DNA of 64,000 bases from Cupriavidus necator (GTDB lineage Bacteria; Pseudomonadota; Gammaproteobacteria; Burkholderiales; Burkholderiaceae), in contig CP074390.1 of the NCBI GenBank assembly GCA_022041995.1, forward strand, positions 2,666,001 to 2,730,000. The letters are read 5' to 3'. The notes under the pieces were generated by a model, which saw only the letters and a program-made list of their open reading frames with translations, searched no databases and was not told where the DNA came from. Shown piece after piece: positions 1 to 7,501 of this stretch. Numbering within the stretch: position 1 is the stretch's first letter; the number at the start of each line of letters is the position of its first letter. Both the position numbers and the translations under genes were made by a program.

Positions 1-2
1 TA

Positions 3-191
3 TTCTTTGCGCCAGTGTCGATGGCGGTTGGGGTGGTGTGCGTGAGCGGCGAGGGCGTGGCGGGCCTGCAGCGGCTGGGCAGCCAGCATATCGGCGCCGC
101 CGCGGCGGCGGCCAAGCGCGAGGCCAAGCGCTCGGCAACCGGCATGGCCGTGCTGGATTTCCTGTCGCTGGCCGCGACGCTGTCGGTCTAG
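3..191 (+). CDS. C-terminal end of an unidentified protein (partial)
   Basis: An open frame enters from the left edge and ends at TAG 189-191, giving the last 62 residues of a protein that begins outside the window. The visible part is Ala-rich (a run IGAAAAAAKREAKRSATG) and ends in LAATLSV. The pattern of a small hydrophobic strand (AVGVVCVSG) followed by an Ala-rich helix is compatible with the C-terminal effector domain of an IclR-type regulator, but this is a guess. Its stop overlaps by four bases the stop of the convergent response-regulator gene. Confidence 0.5.
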   Translation, partial: FFAPVSMAVGVVCVSGEGVAGLQRLGSQHIGAAAAAAKREAKRSATGMAVLDFLSLAATLSV

Positions 192-943
192 CGGTCCGGC
201 TGCCTGCGTCTGGTGTCCCGGCGGTCCGCTGCGGGCAGCCTGGGCGCGTCGCCCCCTTCCAGTACGTCGAGCCGGTAGCCGTGCGCGTATACGACGGCGA
301 TGGCGACGCCGTTGGCGATGCCGATGCGCAGGGTCTTGCGCAGGCGCGAGACCAGTCCCGCCAGTGCCCGCGACAGCGGCGGCAGTTCATGCCGCCACAC
401 CGCCTGCTGGATGCGGTCGCTGGACAGGACCCGGCCGACATTCGAAAACAACAGCATGGCCAGGTCGAATTCCTTCGGCGTCATTTCGATGCGCTCCCCG
501 CCCAGCGTGGCAAAGCGGCCCACGCTGTTGAGCTGGTAGGGGCCGATGCGCACCACCAGGCCCTGGCGCAGGCGCTCGCCGGTCACCCGGCGGCGCAGCG
601 CCGTGATGCGTGCCATCAGCACGCGCGCATTGAGCGGGCGGCACACGTAGTCATCAGCGCCGGCATCGAGCGCATCGACGAGGCCATCTTCACTGCTGTC
701 GGACGCAAGCATGATGATGGGCACATCGCGTGAGCGCGCACAGCGTACGGCACGGATAACGTCGATGGCTGGCAGGTCCGGCAACTCGTCATCGATCAGC
801 AGCAGGTCGAATGGTACCTGGCTGACACCGTGGATCAGGTCGCGGCCTGTTTCAAACACGTTGCAACGATAACCGGAACGTGCCAGCAGTTCCGGCACCG
901 GCCGGAGTTGAGGCGACTTGCCCATGAGCAGCGCAATATTCAT
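188..943 (-). CDS. OmpR-type response regulator with a degenerate receiver domain
   Basis: The 251-residue protein has an N-terminal receiver domain (about 1-120) and a C-terminal winged-helix Trans_reg_C domain (about 135-235; MTPKEFDLAMLLFSN, then a recognition region ending in YAHGYRLDV). It should be a DNA-binding transcription regulator. I chose ATG 943 (MNIALLMGK) because upstream sequence in this frame is Arg/Pro-rich and unlike a receiver. The receiver is odd. The phospho-acceptor position is kept (LLLIDDELPD, Asp51), but the acidic pair near the N-terminus is absent, the switch Thr is Ala (IIMLAS), and the conserved Lys is Arg (YVCRPL). It may therefore work without normal phosphorylation. 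No histidine kinase lies next to it. Confidence 0.8.
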   Translation of the reverse strand: MNIALLMGKSPQLRPVPELLARSGYRCNVFETGRDLIHGVSQVPFDLLLIDDELPDLPAIDVIRAVRCARSRDVPIIMLASDSSEDGLVDALDAGADDYVCRPLNARVLMARITALRRRVTGERLRQGLVVRIGPYQLNSVGRFATLGGERIEMTPKEFDLAMLLFSNVGRVLSSDRIQQAVWRHELPPLSRALAGLVSRLRKTLRIGIANGVAIAVVYAHGYRLDVLEGGDAPRLPAADRRDTRRRQPDR

Positions 944-1382
944 CGTTGGCGAAATACGAGAGCCGTGGCAGGGACGGCCGGACTGCGGCAGGGCAGGAGC
1001 CGGACCACGATGGAACGAAGGCAGGCACCAGGCGCGCACGCAAGCAGCACTACCGTTCGCAAGCAACAAGCGTACAAAAAGTGCGGTCAACAGGACAATC
1101 AGACATTGCTGAAATTTCTGTTGATTTTTTTTGATCGCGCTCGCGTTGCTGGCGTGACGGAGCGCATGTCGGCGGGGCCGATGGCGATATGGAAAGTTGT
1201 CCACAGTTCCTGTGGACAAGCCAGGGGGCAGTGGCCGGACGACGGCCTGGCACCGTGATGCTGTCGGCGTGCCAAAAAAGAAGGCAGCCGCGTTGAAGTC
1301 TTGGGCGCCGTGCTGTCAACATCCGGGCGGGGTGTGCCAAAATAGCGCGCATCCCGTTCCGTCCGGGGACTCAAGCCCACCG
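944..1382. other. Intergenic region between response regulator and cardiolipin synthase
   Basis: This stretch of about 440 bases holds no convincing gene. It contains the divergent promoters of the regulator (leftward) and cls (rightward), an A/T-rich patch near 1108-1135 and the long palindrome at 1197-1219. ORFs here have the composition of antisense or noncoding sequence. Confidence 0.6.
1197..1219. repeat. 23-bp perfect inverted repeat with paired DnaA-box-like cores
   Basis: Two 10-bp arms, TTGTCCACAG and CTGTGGACAA, are exact reverse complements around a 3-bp centre TTC. Each arm contains TTGTCCACA, one base from the DnaA-box consensus TTATCCACA. It could be a DnaA-binding site or an operator for one of the flanking genes. 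Confidence 0.75.
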
Positions 1383-2822
1383 ATGCTGCAGAGCCCGAGT
1401 GTCATCGCCATCATCGTCTTGTGCTTTCACGTCGTCGGCGTGGTGGCCGCCCTGCATGCCGTCATGACGGTGCGCACCGCGCCCGGTGCGATCGCGTGGG
1501 CGGGGTCGCTGCTGATGATGCCCTACTTCACGCTGGTGCCTTACCTGATCTTCGGGCGCAGCACCTTCGCCGGCTACGTCGATGCACGGCGCTTCAATGA
1601 CGACCACCTGCGCGAACTGCGCCACGGCATGACCCCGCGCGAACGCGAGGCGCGCAGCGCTTGCGTGGTCCATGCGCCGGCGCAGGCCTGCATGCGTGCG
1701 CTGCCCCGGCTGACCGGCATGCCGTGCCTGGCCAACAATGACGTGCGCTTGCTGGTCAACGGCGAGCAGACCTTCGAGGCGATCTTTGCCGCGATCGCGC
1801 GGGCCAGCCAGGTGCTGATCGTGCAGTTCTTCATCGTGCATGACGACGCGCTGGGCCAGCGCCTGCAGGCGCTGCTGTGTGAACGCGCGCGGGCCGGCGT
1901 CAAGGTGTACTTCCTGTTCGATCGCATCGGCTGCCACGCGCTGCCGCGCCGCTACGTGCGCACGCTGATCGAGGCCGGCGTCGATGCGCGGGCGTTTTCC
2001 ACGCACCGCGGCTTTGTCAACCGGTTCCAGCTCAATTTTCGCAACCATCGCAAGCTGGTGGTCGTCGATGGCAGCGAGGCCTTTGTCGGTGGCCACAACG
2101 TCGGCGTCGAATACCTGGGCGATCGTCCGCCGCTGGCGCCGTGGCGCGACACCCATATCGCGCTGCGCGGCAGCGCCGTGCTGGACCTGCAGATGGCCTT
2201 TGCCGAAGACTGGTTCTGGGCCGCGCGCGAGGTGCCGCACCTGCTGATGCCGTCGCCGCCAGAGGTGGGCGGGCGCATGACCTGCCAGGTGGTGCCGTCA
2301 GGCCCTGCCGACGCGCAAGAGACCTGTTCGCTGTTCTTTGTCGAGGCTATCCAGTCGGCGCGCCACCGGCTGTGGATCACCTCGCCGTATTTCGTGCCGG
2401 ACGAGGCGGTGTTTGCGGTGCTGCGGCTGGCCGTGCTGCGCGGCGTGGATGTGCGCATCCTGATTCCGGCGCGGCCCGATCACCTGGTGGTCTATGCCGC
2501 CTCCACCATCTATGCGTACCAGGCCGTGTCGGCCGGCATCAAGCTGTATCGCTACCAGCCAGGCTTCCTGCACCAGAAGGTCATCCTGATCGACGACGAA
2601 GCCGCGGCCGTCGGCACGGCCAACCTGGACAACCGCTCGTTCCGGCTCAACTTCGAGCTGATGGTGATGACCGCCGACAAGGGCTTTGCCGCGAGCGTGG
2701 CCACCATGCTCGAAGCCGACTTCGCCCAGGCCCGGCGCATCGGCGTGGATGAGTTCCTCGACGCGCCGGCGCCGCTGCGCGTGGCGATGCACGTCGCCAA
2801 GCTGTTTGCGCCAATCCTCTGA
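1383..2822 (+). CDS. cls: Cardiolipin synthase (phospholipase D superfamily)
   Basis: The 479-residue membrane enzyme is expected to condense two phosphatidylglycerols into cardiolipin and glycerol. The start at ATG 1383 (MLQSPSVIAII) places two transmembrane helices at about residues 5-25 and 37-57, as in ClsA-type enzymes; the longer upstream frame is not hydrophobic. Two HKD motifs are visible: HRKLVVVDG followed by GGHNVG, and HQKVILIDD followed by GTANLDNRS. These give the paired His/Lys/Asp active site of the family. Length is normal (about 480 residues). It stands alone, downstream of a noncoding region and before a TetR gene. Confidence 0.93.
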   Translation: MLQSPSVIAIIVLCFHVVGVVAALHAVMTVRTAPGAIAWAGSLLMMPYFTLVPYLIFGRSTFAGYVDARRFNDDHLRELRHGMTPREREARSACVVHAPAQACMRALPRLTGMPCLANNDVRLLVNGEQTFEAIFAAIARASQVLIVQFFIVHDDALGQRLQALLCERARAGVKVYFLFDRIGCHALPRRYVRTLIEAGVDARAFSTHRGFVNRFQLNFRNHRKLVVVDGSEAFVGGHNVGVEYLGDRPPLAPWRDTHIALRGSAVLDLQMAFAEDWFWAAREVPHLLMPSPPEVGGRMTCQVVPSGPADAQETCSLFFVEAIQSARHRLWITSPYFVPDEAVFAVLRLAVLRGVDVRILIPARPDHLVVYAASTIYAYQAVSAGIKLYRYQPGFLHQKVILIDDEAAAVGTANLDNRSFRLNFELMVMTADKGFAASVATMLEADFAQARRIGVDEFLDAPAPLRVAMHVAKLFAPIL

Positions 2823-2885
2823 AGCCGCATTCCGCTCCGCTGGTCCCTGCAATCCTCAATGCAACAGACTGGTTGCGGTTTGATT

Positions 2886-2934
2886 GTGTACACTGTTCAC
2901 TATAAGCGTTTGGACATCATGAACTATTATTCAT
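2886..2934. promoter_or_regulatory. Candidate promoter/operator of the TetR gene
   Basis: Just upstream of the TetR start are the 8-bp palindrome GTGTACAC (2886-2893) and the inverted repeat ATGAA-N6-TTCAT (2919-2934). The tract is much more A/T-rich than its surroundings, so it is a likely promoter. Autoregulation by the adjacent TetR protein is an inference from position. Confidence 0.45.
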
Positions 2935-2950
2935 CTTCAAGAGGGTCCGC

Positions 2951-3595
2951 ATGACCCGGGCTGTCTCCGCGCCACCGGCGCGCGCCACCTACCGCCACGG
3001 CGACCTGCGCCGCGCGCTGCTGGACGCCGGCATCGACCTGGCGCGCGAGGGTGGCCCCGACGCCATCGTGCTGCGCGAGGCCACGCGCCGTGCCGGCGTG
3101 GTGCCCAATGCCGCGTACCGGCATTTTGCCAGCCGGCAGGACCTGCTGCAGGCGGTGCGGGCTTCGGCCTTGTCGTCGCTTGCCATTGCCATGGAAGGTG
3201 AAATCGGTGGGCTGCGCCCGGGCCGCGGTGCCGCTGCGCATGCGCGTGCCTGCCTGCGTGCGGTCGGCACCGGCTACCTGCGCTTTGCGCTGGCCGAGAC
3301 CGGACTGTTCCGCACCGCGTTTTCGGTGCCGGATGAAGTGGATGACGATGCCGACCCGGCCAAGGCGGGCAACAGCGGGCTCAATCCGTTCCAGCTGCTG
3401 GGCGCGGCGCTCGACAAGCTGGTGGAAGCCGGTGTGCTGCCGCCAGAGCGCCGGCCGGGTGCTGAGTACCTCGCGTGGTCGGCCGTGCATGGCCTGGCCA
3501 TCCTGCTGATCGACGGCCCGCTGCGCAGCCGCGCCAGGGAGCAGGCAGAGATCCTCGGGCAGCGCTTGCTCGACATGGTCGAGAAGGGCCTGTAG
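2951..3595 (+). CDS. TetR family transcriptional regulator
   Basis: The 214-residue protein has a TetR N-terminal helix-turn-helix: RHGDLRRALLDAGIDLAREG, then LREATRRAGVVPNAAYRHFASRQDLL, the recognition helix and its following tail. The rest (about 85-205) is an alpha-helical ligand-binding domain resembling the TetR_C_13/WHG type. The start is supported by AAGAGGG a few bases upstream. A palindromic A/T-rich tract lies directly upstream, suggesting autoregulation. The ligand and target genes cannot be told from the sequence: the nearest genes are cls, transcribed in the same direction, and a small lipoprotein. Confidence 0.9.
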   Translation: MTRAVSAPPARATYRHGDLRRALLDAGIDLAREGGPDAIVLREATRRAGVVPNAAYRHFASRQDLLQAVRASALSSLAIAMEGEIGGLRPGRGAAAHARACLRAVGTGYLRFALAETGLFRTAFSVPDEVDDDADPAKAGNSGLNPFQLLGAALDKLVEAGVLPPERRPGAEYLAWSAVHGLAILLIDGPLRSRAREQAEILGQRLLDMVEKGL

Positions 3596-3614
3596 CACCT
3601 GGAGCAGGACCGCG

Positions 3615-3651
3615 GCAAAAAAATGCCACGATGGCGGGGACCATCGTGGCA
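3615..3651 (-). terminator. Rho-independent terminator reading leftward
   Basis: An 11-bp perfect stem (TGCCACGATGG at 3624-3634 with CCATCGTGGCA at 3641-3651, loop CGGGGA) is flanked on the low-coordinate side by seven A residues. On the minus strand it is therefore followed by a T tract, which makes it a leftward terminator. No leftward gene is recognised immediately to its right. Confidence 0.7.
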
Positions 3652-3907
3652 GTGTAAGGAACCAGGAAGGGGGTCAACCTGGCTCAGTCGGGGCACCCGC
3701 GGGCCGGGTGCATGAGGACTGTATTCTGTTGTTTCTCATCTGAATATCGGACATTTCTTAAATATGGCGTTGAATTGTCCCGATATGTGCACGCGATTGC
3801 TGCGCGTGATCAGGGCGCGGCCGTATTTCGAGGAATTGCGCGGCATTCAGAGCGGTCTAACCTGGTGTCAGGCAGCCGAACGCCGGCGTCACGGTGAGGA
3901 GCGGATC
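3652..3907. other. Intergenic region with two imperfect hairpins
   Basis: No gene is supported here. There is a G/C hairpin at 3693-3711 (GCACCCG and CGGGTGC arms) and a longer interrupted inverted repeat, ATATCGGACA at 3744-3753 with TGTCCCGATAT at 3776-3786. The second sits in an A/T-rich patch that may be the promoter of the lipoprotein gene or of a leftward small RNA ending at the terminator at 3615-3651. Confidence 0.4.
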
Positions 3908-4210
3908 ATGCGATATGGATTGGGAGCGGCCCTCTGCACGGCAGTGCTGGCTGGCTGCGTCGCCTATCCCTATGCAGGCGACTCTTACTATCCGGCTTAT
4001 CCGGCTTATCCGGTTTCCTCAGCCTACTACTACGGTAGCTACCCGGTTGCGCCGGCATACTACCCGTACTATGGTCCCTGGCCCGGCTACGGTGGTTTCT
4101 ACGGCAGCTTTACCTATATCCATGGCGGCGGCGGTTACGGCGGGCATCACTGGCACGGCGGTGGTGGCCATGGGCAAGGCGGCTGGCATAGGGGTGGACG
4201 CGGCCGATGA
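3908..4210 (+). CDS. Small Tyr/Gly/His-rich outer-membrane lipoprotein
   Basis: The 100-residue protein begins with a lipoprotein signal peptide (MRYGLGAALCTAVLAGC); the lipobox LAGC predicts acylation at Cys17. The mature part has low complexity: a Tyr/Pro/Ala section with PAYPAYP repeats, then a Gly/His-rich tail (HGGGGYGGHHWHGGGG). Start ATG 3908 is supported by GAGGAG eight bases upstream. The His-rich tail could bind metal, but this is only suggested by composition. I do not recognise a named family. It appears to be monocistronic. Confidence 0.75.
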   Translation: MRYGLGAALCTAVLAGCVAYPYAGDSYYPAYPAYPVSSAYYYGSYPVAPAYYPYYGPWPGYGGFYGSFTYIHGGGGYGGHHWHGGGGHGQGGWHRGGRGR

Positions 4211-4287
4211 GCCTGCGTCGCCGTGATGGCAATGCGGCCTGCGCGGGACTACCATCCGCTCATGGATGACAACGGAGCCCCATCATC

Positions 4288-4470
4288 ATGACCAAGTCCG
4301 CAACACAGAAGCGCGAGCCGCCAGCCTCCAGTGAACAACAGCGCAAGGATGAACTGATCGAGCGCGAACTGGACGAAGCGCTGAAAGAGACGTTTCCGGC
4401 GAGCGACCCCGTGGCTGTCGATACCCATGCGCCGCGCAAACCCGTGCCGGAACCGAAACCGGCGAAGTAG
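4288..4470 (+). CDS. Small conserved hypothetical protein with FPASDP motif
   Basis: The 60-residue charged protein (QQRKDELIERELDEALKETF, then PASDPVAVD) matches a small widespread proteobacterial type with a conserved E-x-FPASDP core and disordered ends. Function is unknown. CGGAG upstream of the ATG is a plausible ribosome-binding site. Pro/Lys-rich termini suggest no fold outside the central helix. It is separated from the lipoprotein gene by 77 bases and may be co-transcribed with it. Confidence 0.7.
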   Translation: MTKSATQKREPPASSEQQRKDELIERELDEALKETFPASDPVAVDTHAPRKPVPEPKPAK

Positions 4471-4521
4471 GCGGGCAGGCTATGCCGAGGGGCGCGCAAC
4501 GCGCCCGCGCAATCCGGCGTG

Positions 4522-4941
4522 CTATGGCAACTGGCGCAGCTGCCCGATCACCGACATCAGCCGTCCGTGCGCCACGATGACGCCGGATTCGTCCTGCAGG
4601 GCTTCCTGGTAACGCTTGCGGAAGGCCGGGTCAGAACCGTCGCTGAACAGTCTTTCCGCGGCGCGCCCGACTGCACGGCAGGTTTCGTCGTGGTGTTCCT
4701 GGGCTTCCAGCTCTTCGTCGATCTCGATGATCAGGCGCGACAGCGGGTCGAGCCAGCGGAAGTAGTTGTCTTCAGTCACCAGTTGCACAAACAGGCCTGC
4801 CGGAATCGGGCCGTTCAGGCGCTCATACTGGGTCCTGTCGTAGCCGATGACTTCCTTGTGAACCTGCAGCAAGGCAGCCCGCAGGGCTTTCAGCCCCGAG
4901 CGCCGGGTTTCCTGCGTGGCGAGGAATTGTTCGTTGGGCAT
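4522..4941 (-). CDS. Conserved hypothetical helical protein
   Basis: The 139-residue protein is largely alpha-helical with no signal peptide. Recognisable stretches are LRAALLQVHKEVIGYDRTQY, LVTEDNYFRWLDPLSRLIIE and IDEELEAQEHHDETCRAVG. I know no function for this type. Two start codons lie close together; ATG 4941 (MPNEQF) is preferred because GGAG then sits six bases upstream, whereas ATG 4947 would leave no spacing. It is a lone leftward gene between the FPASDP protein and the recombinase. Confidence 0.7.
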   Translation of the reverse strand: MPNEQFLATQETRRSGLKALRAALLQVHKEVIGYDRTQYERLNGPIPAGLFVQLVTEDNYFRWLDPLSRLIIEIDEELEAQEHHDETCRAVGRAAERLFSDGSDPAFRKRYQEALQDESGVIVAHGRLMSVIGQLRQLP

Positions 4942-5139
4942 CCCCATCTCCGCGTTTCTACTTGTTCGGGGCCAGGCAGGTGGTTCGCAATGGCGTCCCA
5001 TGGGCGCCGCTGCACATCGTGCCAGTGGCGATTGCCTGCCGGATTCTCCAGGCGCGGCCGGCCAGTTATGCCTGGCACTGTGCGGCGCGCTGCCAGTATA
5101 GGCACCCCCCGCAGCCCGAGCCAGCGCTGCCGGCTAGCG

Positions 5140-5153
5140 AAATACCCGTATTT
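5140..5153. repeat. Short inverted repeat downstream of the recombinase gene
   Basis: AAATAC and GTATTT flank a 2-bp centre in the otherwise featureless 255-base gap after the recombinase stop. It lies where an attachment core could be expected, but nothing else supports that role. Confidence 0.3.
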
Positions 5154-5196
5154 GCGCCGCCTGCGCGGCATGATTGGCGCGAGCTGCAAGCCGCCC

Positions 5197-6324
5197 TCAG
5201 TTGCCTTCGGCGGTTTGCGGCGCTTGCGCCAGCAGGTCGGCCGCACGCGAGCGCCGCGCGTCCGCGGCGCGGAAGTAACGCACCACCGTCGACACGCTCG
5301 CGTGGCCGGTCATGGCCATGGTCTCGGCCAGCGGCACCTGTTGCGCAGCAGCCTCCGTGACAAAGCCCGAGCGCAGTGAATGCGCCGAGTAGTCGCCGTC
5401 CAGTCCTGCCAGTGCGCAGCGCGCCTTGACGATGCGGCTGACCGCCGCATCGGACAACCCTTCTCCCACATGCCCGCCGCGGCGGATGCGGCGAAACAGC
5501 GGTCCGCTGCTGATGCCGGTGGCCGCAAGCCATGCCTCCAGCGCCTGGCCGGCGGCACCAGTGACGGGCTTGACGGTATCGGCGCGCTCGCTGCCTGACT
5601 GGTTGGTCTTGGACCAGCCCAGTGCATAGACGAAGTCACCGGGGCCCAGCCGGGTGAGGTGGTCGAGGGTAGCGCGCGCGACTTCAGAGCGGCGGCGCCC
5701 GCCGCTGGCCCAGGCAAACAGCAGCAGCGCGCGGTCGCGCAGGCCGCGCAGCGAGTCATCGCAGGTATCGAGCAGGCGCAGCAGCGGATCGCGGGTCAGC
5801 GCCGCCTTGCGCGCCTGCCGCTGTCCGCGCCGCGCATAGGCGCGCCGGATGCCGGCCATCAGTTCGCGCACCGCAGCTTCGGCACAGGGGTTGGGCAAGG
5901 CCTGCAGGCGGTGGGCCTTGGCCAGTACCGCCAGCCGGTGCGTCAGCGTGGACAGCGCGGGCGGGCCGGGTCGGGCCTTGTATCCGTCAGCGACCAGCGC
6001 CTGGTCGATGGCCGCAGGCATCTCGCAGACGGGACCTTGCGGCGTCTGGCGCGTGGCATGGTCGACGATGAACTGGATGACGACGGCAGGCGCGAGCGGG
6101 AGCCGCACAGGTTGCCGGTAGCGCAGGGCATACCAGGCAGACCAGTAGCGCAATGCGGACCGGTAACTCGCCACCGTGTTTTGGGATTCGCCTTCGCGGC
6201 GCAAGGCATTGGCCGCTTGCTCCGCAAGCGGGTCCAGTTCGGACGGGCGAAGCGGCGCCGGTAGTTCGACATCGGATGTAATCGGTGGAAAGTAGGCCTC
6301 GTGGGCTTCTCGGATTTTTATCAT
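5197..6324 (-). CDS. Tyrosine recombinase / site-specific integrase
   Basis: The 375-residue protein is a tyrosine recombinase that would cut and rejoin DNA through a phosphotyrosine. An N-terminal SAM-like core-binding domain (about 20-150; NTVASYRSALRYWSAWY) is followed by the catalytic domain. Catalytic residues visible are Arg in SGGRRRSEVA, the His-Arg box HSLRSGF, His in TGHAS and the nucleophile Tyr in STVVRYF. Start ATG 6324 (MIKIREAHEAYF) is preferred over the hydrophobic extension upstream. It is divergent from a KfrA-like gene across a palindrome-rich A/T region, an arrangement seen on plasmids and accessory regions. No attachment repeats were found. Confidence 0.9.
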   Translation of the reverse strand: MIKIREAHEAYFPPITSDVELPAPLRPSELDPLAEQAANALRREGESQNTVASYRSALRYWSAWYALRYRQPVRLPLAPAVVIQFIVDHATRQTPQGPVCEMPAAIDQALVADGYKARPGPPALSTLTHRLAVLAKAHRLQALPNPCAEAAVRELMAGIRRAYARRGQRQARKAALTRDPLLRLLDTCDDSLRGLRDRALLLFAWASGGRRRSEVARATLDHLTRLGPGDFVYALGWSKTNQSGSERADTVKPVTGAAGQALEAWLAATGISSGPLFRRIRRGGHVGEGLSDAAVSRIVKARCALAGLDGDYSAHSLRSGFVTEAAAQQVPLAETMAMTGHASVSTVVRYFRAADARRSRAADLLAQAPQTAEGN

Positions 6325-6359
6325 ATTAAATATGATGTATGCTGTAATATAGCATACAT
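6322..6359. promoter_or_regulatory. Two palindromes in the recombinase/kfrA-like divergent promoter
   Basis: CATATT-A-AATATG (6322-6334) overlaps the recombinase start codon. Next to it ATGTATGCT and AGCATACAT (6335-6343 and 6351-6359) form a perfect 9-bp inverted repeat with a 7-bp centre. They are well placed to be operators for the KfrA-like protein or the recombinase. The region is strongly A/T-rich for this replicon. Confidence 0.65.
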
Positions 6360-6437
6360 AAACGGCAAATAACACCCGATAAGTGTCCATTATCGAACCT
6401 TATTTGTCTTCCTCACAGACTTTTGCCAAATCCCATC

Positions 6438-7403
6438 ATGGAAACCCTCCGCAGCCGTGGCATTACCCGAGACGACGTCTGGCAGGCCGCCGACAGCCTG
6501 CTCAAGACCGGCCAGCGGCCCACCATCGAACGCATCCGCCTGCACCTGGGGCGGGGCTCGCCCAATACGGTCAGCCCGCACCTGGATGCCTGGTTTGCGG
6601 CGCTGGGTGGACGTATCCAGGATCCTCAGGGATTTGCGCCCGCACCCGGATGCCCTGAGCCGGTCACGGAGGCAGCGCGCTACCTGTGGGAGGCGGCTCT
6701 GCAGGTAGCCAAGGCTTCGGCCGAGGCCGCGCTGGTGCAGCGTGAGGCGGCACTGGCCGAGGCCCGGGCGGCACTGGAGCAGGAGCGGGAAGCGCTGGCG
6801 CAAGAACGCCAGGTCATGCAGGCCCGCCTGGATGGTGCCGAGACGGCCATGGCGGAACTGACACGGGCCCGCGACGACGCCACTGCGCGTGCTGCGCGCG
6901 CTGAAGCTGCGGCCTCCACCCTGCAGCAACAGGCGCAGACGATGCGCGCAGAGTCGGCCGCGGCGCTGTTGGCACACAACGCGATGCAGCAGGATTTCAC
7001 CGCGCAGCGGGCGGCATGGGACCAGGAGCGGGAAACCGTGACCCAGCGCGCCGCCGCCAATGAGCGACGGATGGCGCTGGAACTGGATGCCGCGCGCATG
7101 GCGGCCAAGGAAGCCCAGAAGCTGCTGGAAGCTGAGCGCAAGGTGGCCGTCGAGCGGCTGACGCGTGCCGCCGAGGCCGCGTCGCGCCAGGGCAGCGAGA
7201 TGACCCGTCTTGGCCAGGCGCTTGCCGTGCTGGAAGAGCGGGTGCGGCAGCGGGAAAGCCTGCTGGCCGAGTATCGCGACCAGGCGGCTGCCGCGACCAT
7301 TGCCACCGCCGGCCCCGCCAGTCCGGCAGTCCGCCGCACCCGGCCGGCCCGCACTGCGCTGGGCACTGGCAAGGGCAGTCGGAGGCGCACGCGAGGCTTA
7401 TAG
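6438..7403 (+). CDS. KfrA-like DNA-binding coiled-coil protein
   Basis: The 321-residue protein has a KfrA_N-type DNA-binding domain at about 1-75 (ITRDDVWQAADSLLKTGQRP followed by TIERIRLHLGRGSPNTV) and then an Ala/Glu/Arg-rich coiled coil from about 85 to 280, ending in a basic tail (GKGSRRRTRGL). KfrA proteins on IncP plasmids repress their own promoter and form extended filaments linked to plasmid stability. ATG 6438 was chosen; a TTG five codons upstream is possible and neither has a clear ribosome-binding site. It is divergent from the recombinase and ends in a strong terminator. Confidence 0.85.
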   Translation: METLRSRGITRDDVWQAADSLLKTGQRPTIERIRLHLGRGSPNTVSPHLDAWFAALGGRIQDPQGFAPAPGCPEPVTEAARYLWEAALQVAKASAEAALVQREAALAEARAALEQEREALAQERQVMQARLDGAETAMAELTRARDDATARAARAEAAASTLQQQAQTMRAESAAALLAHNAMQQDFTAQRAAWDQERETVTQRAAANERRMALELDAARMAAKEAQKLLEAERKVAVERLTRAAEAASRQGSEMTRLGQALAVLEERVRQRESLLAEYRDQAAAATIATAGPASPAVRRTRPARTALGTGKGSRRRTRGL

Positions 7404-7421
7404 CGCACCTGACCCAGCGGC

Positions 7422-7459
7422 AACACCGGGGAAGCACGGCGGGTGCTCGGGTGTTTTTT
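7422..7459 (+). terminator. Rho-independent terminator after the KfrA-like gene
   Basis: The outer stem AACACC/GGTGTT and inner stem AGCAC/GTGCT form a hairpin followed by a run of T (7454-7459), about 20 bases after the stop codon. Confidence 0.8.
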
Positions 7460-7465
7460 GTCAAT

Positions 7466-7485
7466 TGAGCTATACTGAATGCTCA
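7466..7485. promoter_or_regulatory. Candidate operator of the toxin-antitoxin operon
   Basis: TGAGC and GCTCA are 5-bp inverted arms separated by the A/T-rich 10-mer TATACTGAAT, directly upstream of the antitoxin. TATACT could be a -10 element inside the repeat, which would suit autorepression by the Xre-type antitoxin. Confidence 0.5.
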
Positions 7486-7501
7486 TTTGATGAGGACTGC
7501 C

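Noticed and set aside
1197..1219. Replication origin
   Set aside because: Only one pair of DnaA-like boxes is present, with no cluster, no dnaA or parAB gene and no unwinding region of suitable length.
5197..6390. Longer N-terminus of the recombinase starting at 6390
   Set aside because: The extra hydrophobic residues would be encoded by the palindromic promoter region, and ATG 6324 gives a normal family start.
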